Origin: Meconema thalassinum
Lineage: Eukaryota; Arthropoda; Insecta; Orthoptera; Tettigoniidae
Length of the DNA stretch: 64,000 bases
Direction of reading: 5' to 3'
Assembly (NCBI GenBank): GCA_946902985.2
Contig: OX336389.2
Span: 126,949,572-127,013,571, forward strand
The notes beneath the pieces were generated by a model. The model did not search any database. It was not told the origin of the DNA and saw only the letters and a list, made by a program, of their open reading frames with translations. Made by a program: the position numbers and the translations under genes. This document shows, one piece after another, positions 59,237 to 64,000 of this stretch; the stretch's first letter is position 1; every line of letters starts with the position of its first letter.

Positions 59237-62170
59237 TGTGACCGATCCAGTCAGGGTCAATTACCGGCCCCGGATGACAGAAGATCGAGAGGAGACCGGA
59301 CGGTCAGTATGACGTCATGGCATGACGCGGCGAGGCAACCGCGAGAGTAGGGGAATGCTCCAGAAGGTTCCAACCCCTTCCACTTTATTTTTTCTCGAAG
59401 GAGGACAGTTCCGGAATGTTCAGTGAGTCAATAGTGCGTGGACGAGTATGTTATCCAGCGGAGCACGGACGAGTAGCCCATGTCACGTAGACAGTAATTT
59501 GCATCGGGAACTTGAATGGTTTTCGTGAGTGATCAGCAGGCCATGAAGCTAGCGTGCATGTAGTGCCAATGAGTTGTTTACAGTGAAGTATGTCAGTTTG
59601 TTTGTCGAACAGTGTGAATTTCAAGACGATATCGGACTCGCTAGTATGTGAGAAATAGTCAGAACTGATAAAGGAAGGTCCGTTCATGCCGACAATTTAT
59701 GTTAATTAAAGATGAATACCAGGAGGTGTTTAACATTACGAGTATCAGGGAAAGAACAATAATAACGATAGTCGAGGCGAAGCATTATCGCGAGGCCCTA
59801 TATTGTAACAGACATCCATTCGAAAATAGCATAGCAGTGCGGCATTTTAAGAGACGCAGTGAGAATGCAACAGGGAAGGCTACATCTGCTTTAAGCTTGT
59901 GTTGGAAAACTGCAGGCCGCAGGCAACTTGATATGTCGGTCAAGGCCAGGCCAAAATAGCTCCTCGTGGAAGGAAGTGTGTCACTGGTTGAGAAAAGTGA
60001 ATACATATAATTCAAGTGAACCATGAACTAGACGCTATAGTGCGTGGATGTGAAAGTGCTCTGATATAGTGAAATGTAATATTGCCACACGGCGGCCTGA
60101 ACTTAATAACCATGGACTCAAATATTCTGGGAATCAACATGCATATTAATACGCAAATTATGCTGCACTGAACCTCTAAAGGGGCCATAATGGGGTGAAC
60201 GGTCGCAACGAGATGGACGAGTGGACCATGGTTGGGACGTCAGGAGACGCCGCTGCTGAAGGTGACCGGGGGCAACCAGAGGGCGGACATGGGCGTCGCC
60301 AGGAGATCGAGAGGTGCCGGGGGCGTATACCTCTACCAGTACGCTGGGAGACCACATCGCAGAGACGCTGGAGGAACAACGCCGCCCTAATGCCGCAGAC
60401 GACGCCGACGCCAGGGGTTTCCGAGGACACCGGATCTAAAGTAAGACGTTTCATTTCCATCCTTGTTCATCAGGAAGAAGAGAACTTCTACCTCGGATAG
60501 CCGTGCCATGAGATAACCTGAGATCGTGTAACTTAACGCCATTTATAATCATTTATTCCAGATTGAAAAAGAGCATCATTTTCTCATAGGGTTGTACAGA
60601 TTTTTTTGTCTTTTCTTTTCGGGTCGTTTTGACTCACATAAATTAACAGCATCAATGGTAGGAGTAAGACATACATTTATTCTCTGAGACATAATAATAA
60701 TAATAATAAGTTGAAATTGGGTAACGATAATGTGAGATGCCCATTTTTCTGGGAGATTCTAGCATCTCGATTTCCGAGGTCATTATACAAATTTTATTCT
60801 GAAAGGTTTGTCCCAGATTGCATAGATTTTAATAGCAAAATGAATATGGTTGGAGATTGTCGAATAAGGTTCCTTGGATAGGATGCCATATTATCATACG
60901 ACCTCGTGGTCCCGATAAAGTTGATACGCTCTGTTAGTGTGGGTTCTTGAGACATGCTATTAATGCATGATTTTTTGTAATGATGTTGTGTAAAGTTAAT
61001 GTGATGATTAAATGTGGTATTATTCCGTCATATATGACGAGGTTATTCACGGGGCGACGTATGACCGTTGAATTGAATTTGTGAGGACAGGGTCCTCTTG
61101 ATGAACGTGTTACGTTTATCGATGAGTTGTATATTGAATAGCGCAGGGGTGTAATTGATAGTGCGCTCGACAGTCAGATTGTTCGGATCCTCACACAGAG
61201 TGTTCGACGGAAGGGTTGCGATTAAATGTTCGTTGTGAGTATGAAATACGCTAGGATGCCTTATTTACGAGGTTCTTAACCTTTCATAAACATTAGACAA
61301 TGCTATAATTTAATTACAATAACAAATATGACAGTGTGGATCAAGGTTGTTGGAAAGGCGAATATAAATCAGTAATAATAATAAGAATTAGTAGTGTAAA
61401 TATGTAAGCACAATCTGGGTGTATTAATAATTTATGATAAGTTATAATTAATTGTTGAAATGCCATATTATGTGAAGCTGAGTTGATGTTTGAGTGCTAT
61501 TTGATGTAGTATGATGCTCTTTAGTTATGAATTTGCAGTTCGATAGAGGAGATCCGTCCATTGCTGTATAAGGGTAGACAGTTGTAATATACGTAGATAT
61601 TCAATATTTTCTTAGAGTTTTTGCCGCAGGTGAAGTTTGTGATAAGTGGGTAGTGATGTTTACATGCGTGTGCACCGATAAATTAAGGTTAATTTAGCTT
61701 TTTGAAAGGCGATCTCCTTGTCGGAACTTTAAGAGAGGACACCCGCGAGTTTGAATAAGTATATTTTTTTTGATTGTTTAGGGACTATGAACTTTATATA
61801 TTTTTTTTCGGACTTTGTCCCATCCTAACTCTATACTCGTGCGTGGTAGGCAGGTTGCATATGTATTTATCCTTTGGCCAATAAAGGAGCAGATGTGATT
61901 TTACAAGGGCTTTTCCTTTCTTCTCTGTTTGTTAATTCAAGTTAGGGAGTTTGCTTTTGAATCCTGGTTCAGTCAATTTGCCATCCCAACCCGTAAACGA
62001 CCCGAGACCCTTTGTCTCTGGCTCACTGGAGCATTTCTTTTAGTCTTGTCTGTATGAACCAAGATTCACGCCCTATTTTTTTTTTTTTTACCCACTCCCT
62101 TGGCTGTTTCATCTGATGGGGCCGGAATGTTGGCCGGGTGATCGCCTGTCCCATTGGAGAAACGGACACA
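59237..62170 (+). repeat. Right LTR, 2934 bp
   Basis: Direct copy of the left LTR. Length differences lie in T tracts (near 59386, 61763, 61800, 62080) and a few small indels. Confidence 0.95.
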
Positions 62171-62345
62171 ACGTGACCGTGAATCTTGTGATTATGAGCC
62201 ACGGGACCTCCTTTTACGTGGAATCCGAACCACAGGACATGGCATTTTACTTCGAAAATCTCACCTGCATTGACCGGGAATCAAACCCGGACCGCCTTGG
62301 TGAGAGGCATACAGCTAGACCGCTGAGCCACCACGCCCCCCATTA
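62171..62345 (-). mobile_element. tRNA-Glu-type SINE, split by the LTR element
   Basis: Read on the minus strand from 62345: gtggtggctcagcggtctag (box A), gcctctcaccaaggcggtcc and gggtttgattcccggtcaat (box B). The body continues 'gattccacgtaaaaggaggtcc' and 'cacggtcacgt'. The last few bases lie left of the LTR element (53056-53070). Remaining flanks tttgaagg (left, 53047) and tttgaaagg (right, 62349) look like the SINE's own target duplication. Confidence 0.8.
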
Positions 62346-62515
62346 ACATTTGAAAGGTACTTTCCCGGTTGGACGGAGTAGTATTAAATCTTTACCAAAT
62401 TTTATTGACACCACTCCAACCACTCAAACCTTATTTTGGGGAAACACACACGTACACACGGACAAGAGGTGATATCAGAATCCTAATTTCCTAGGATTGA
62501 AATAGACTAAAATAC
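62346..62515 (+). mobile_element. Hairpin-ended repeat, copy D, right part
   Basis: Continues copy D: catttgaaaggtactttccc, ttaccaaattttattgacac, the (ac)n microsatellite and cggacaagaggtgatatcag, then a degenerate hairpin with aatagactaa. This matches copy B near 18190-18384 block for block. Confidence 0.65.
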
Positions 62516-63214
62516 TATTCTGGTGCTGAATTAAATCTAGATTGAAATATATAATTTAATTCCGACAATGCATTATGCTTAGATGGAAGGGAGAATATAA
62601 TGTTATACTGCTTGGAATGAAAATGTGTGTGAAATGAAATTTGAATGGAGTTAAATCATGAAACTCGGAGTGAAATGAAAGTCTACAATTAAATTAAAAC
62701 TGGAAACTTGTGGAGTGGAATTAAAATATACAGTGAAATGCCCTGAAAAATACAGCATTTGAAGGAAAATTTGAGTAAAAAGAAACAAAGCGCTGCACGG
62801 ACTGGACGTGTCCCGATCTGAATCTGATCCGCTAAGAAGCTAAGGAGCTGTAATAGATTCAGATCTGACTCGAGTACAAGAAATTTGTGACCGTGGTCTT
62901 TCTGCCTGTGATAAGGTTTGCCCCATTCTAATCGCCGTTCTCGGCGCGTCCTTGAATACGAGGCTTGTTTGCTCACTAATGCTAGAATTCATTTGAAATA
63001 TCACAACATGTTCTTATTTTACGGCACATATTGTTAAATTATTAGTACTGTATCGGCTCGTGGATGCCACTTGGTAGCTTCCATTAACATCTTATAAGGA
63101 ATATTCGCTACCTCGAGCTCTTACATTTTGTCGATTATAGTCGTACAGCGTTACTTCAGGTCCAGGAGATGACTAATGTCATTCACATTTAATGCCTATG
63201 CTCTCTATATCTAT
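62516..63214. other. Unassigned spacer
   Basis: Contains many 'gaaatgaaa/ggaatgaaa' words (62600-62720) but no clear period. No gene was recognised. Confidence 0.3.
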
Positions 63215-64000
63215 ATATATATAAAGCAATGTTACGTGATAGTTTGTATGTGGGTGTGTGGGTGTGTGTGTCTCCTATGCGTTCATACACCACCCATCCG
63301 ATTGCGCTGAAACTTGGGTGAGATGTTGATTACTCTCCAAGGAAGGTTTCTGGCTTAGTAAATCCATTTTACAATAGGCAGCGCACGAGTAGATTCAACA
63401 AATGGGCGACGAGGCGCGAAGCATTTCGACACAGTACGGTATTTGTTCGTAAACCTTTCTTCCCATTGCGACGAAACTTGGGTGAGAAGTTGTTTTCACT
63501 CCAGGGAAGGTTTCTAACTTAGTAAATACATTTCACAGTAGATAGCGCACGAGTAGATTCAACAAATGAGTGACGACACGCAAAGCGTTTCAACAAAGTC
63601 CCGTATGCATTCATATACCATTCGTCCGATAGCTATGAAATTTGAGTTAGATGTTGTGTACACTTCAGGGAAGGTTTCTGGCTTAGTAAATCCACTTTAC
63701 AATAGGCAGCGCGCGAGTAGATTCAACAAATGAGCCACGACGCACGAAGCGATTCAACAAAGTCACGTATGCGTTCATGTACCATTAGTCCGACAGCGAT
63801 GAAACTTGGGTGAGATGTTGTGTACACTCCAGGGAAGTTTTGTGGGTGTGTAAATCCATTTAACAATTGATCGCGCACGAGTAGATTCAACAAAAAAGCG
63901 ATTCAACAAAGTCCCGTATGCGTTCAAATACCATTCGGCCGATAGCGATGAAACTTGGGTGAGATATTGAGTACATTCTAAGGAAGGATTCTGGCTTAAT
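63215..64000. repeat. 164-bp tandem array running off the right edge
   Basis: After ctctatatctatatatatat and a (gt)n tract, the word gaaacttgggtgagatgttg recurs at 63309, 63473, 63637, 63801 and 63950, a period of 164 bp with the last interval shortened to 149. Each unit contains gaaggtttctggcttagtaa and gcgcacgagtagattcaaca. The start and the tandem layout resemble the Helitron-like copies at 47 and 49 kb, but the sequence is different. Confidence 0.93.

Larger units (their letters stand above)
53071..62170 (+). mobile_element. Ty3/gypsy-type LTR retrotransposon, internally deleted, 9.1 kb
   Basis: Two long direct LTRs (53071-55999 and 59237-62170) enclose a 3.2-kb internal region. The 4-bp target duplication acgt lies at 53067-53070 and 62171-62174. 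LTRs begin TGTGACC and end CACA. A primer-binding-like TGG string follows the left LTR and a purine-rich tract precedes the right. Inside are a broken gag and an integrase core and C-terminus. Protease, reverse transcriptase, RNase H and the integrase zinc finger are absent, so mobilisation would need another copy. No envelope-like frame was found. Confidence 0.95.

Overview
This window looks like intergenic or intronic DNA from a large, AT-rich, transposon-dense arthropod genome, most likely an insect. The evidence is tRNA-Glu-headed SINEs in many copies, Tc1/mariner-superfamily elements, an RTE-like LINE, a Ty3/gypsy-type LTR element and Helitron-like repeats. There are no operons or bacterial signals. 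The overall repeat flavour suggests a polyneopteran-type insect, but that is an impression and cannot be proved here. I found no convincing host protein-coding gene, no functional tRNA or rRNA gene and no CRISPR array. Almost everything that can be named is a mobile element or a repeat.

Layout. 1-0.9 kb: 293-bp tandem repeat. 0.9-12 kb: mostly unassigned AT-rich sequence with one SINE that has a clean 18-bp target-site duplication (TSD). 12-20.5 kb: a run of small DNA transposons (TIR element with a 32-bp minisatellite, TTA-flanked MITE, TTAA-flanked piggyBac-like MITE, TA-flanked MITE) with SINEs and two copies of a hairpin-ended repeat family. 21-24.5 kb: a SINE split by a hAT MITE, then a decayed RTE-like reverse transcriptase. 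25-27 kb: microsatellites and SINEs. 27.7-29.1 kb: a 1.47-kb fold-back palindrome. 29.1-33 kb: a hairpin-ended repeat hosting two back-to-back Tc1/mariner-superfamily elements, one with an apparently intact 356-residue DD41D transposase. 34.4-34.7 kb: a 101-bp inverted repeat with only one mismatch seen. 35-46 kb: SINEs, LINE 3' ends, a piggyBac-like element carrying a LINE insertion, and mariner debris. 46.9-52.1 kb: two copies of a Helitron-like element with 128-bp internal tandem repeats. 53.1-62.2 kb: a 9.1-kb LTR retrotransposon with unusually long 2.9-kb LTRs, a broken gag, and an integrase core, but no protease, reverse transcriptase or RNase H. 63.2-64 kb: a 164-bp tandem array running off the edge.

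How the parts relate. Insertions are nested, so relative ages can be read: for example the LTR element sits in a SINE that sits in a hairpin-ended repeat. Several non-autonomous families may depend on autonomous partners: SINEs on LINEs, the deletion-derived TIR element on a full-length mariner-type relative, and the LTR element on a complete gypsy. The 356-residue transposase is the only gene in the window that looks capable of making its normal product. Homology statements come from reading translations and motifs by eye; no database search was run.
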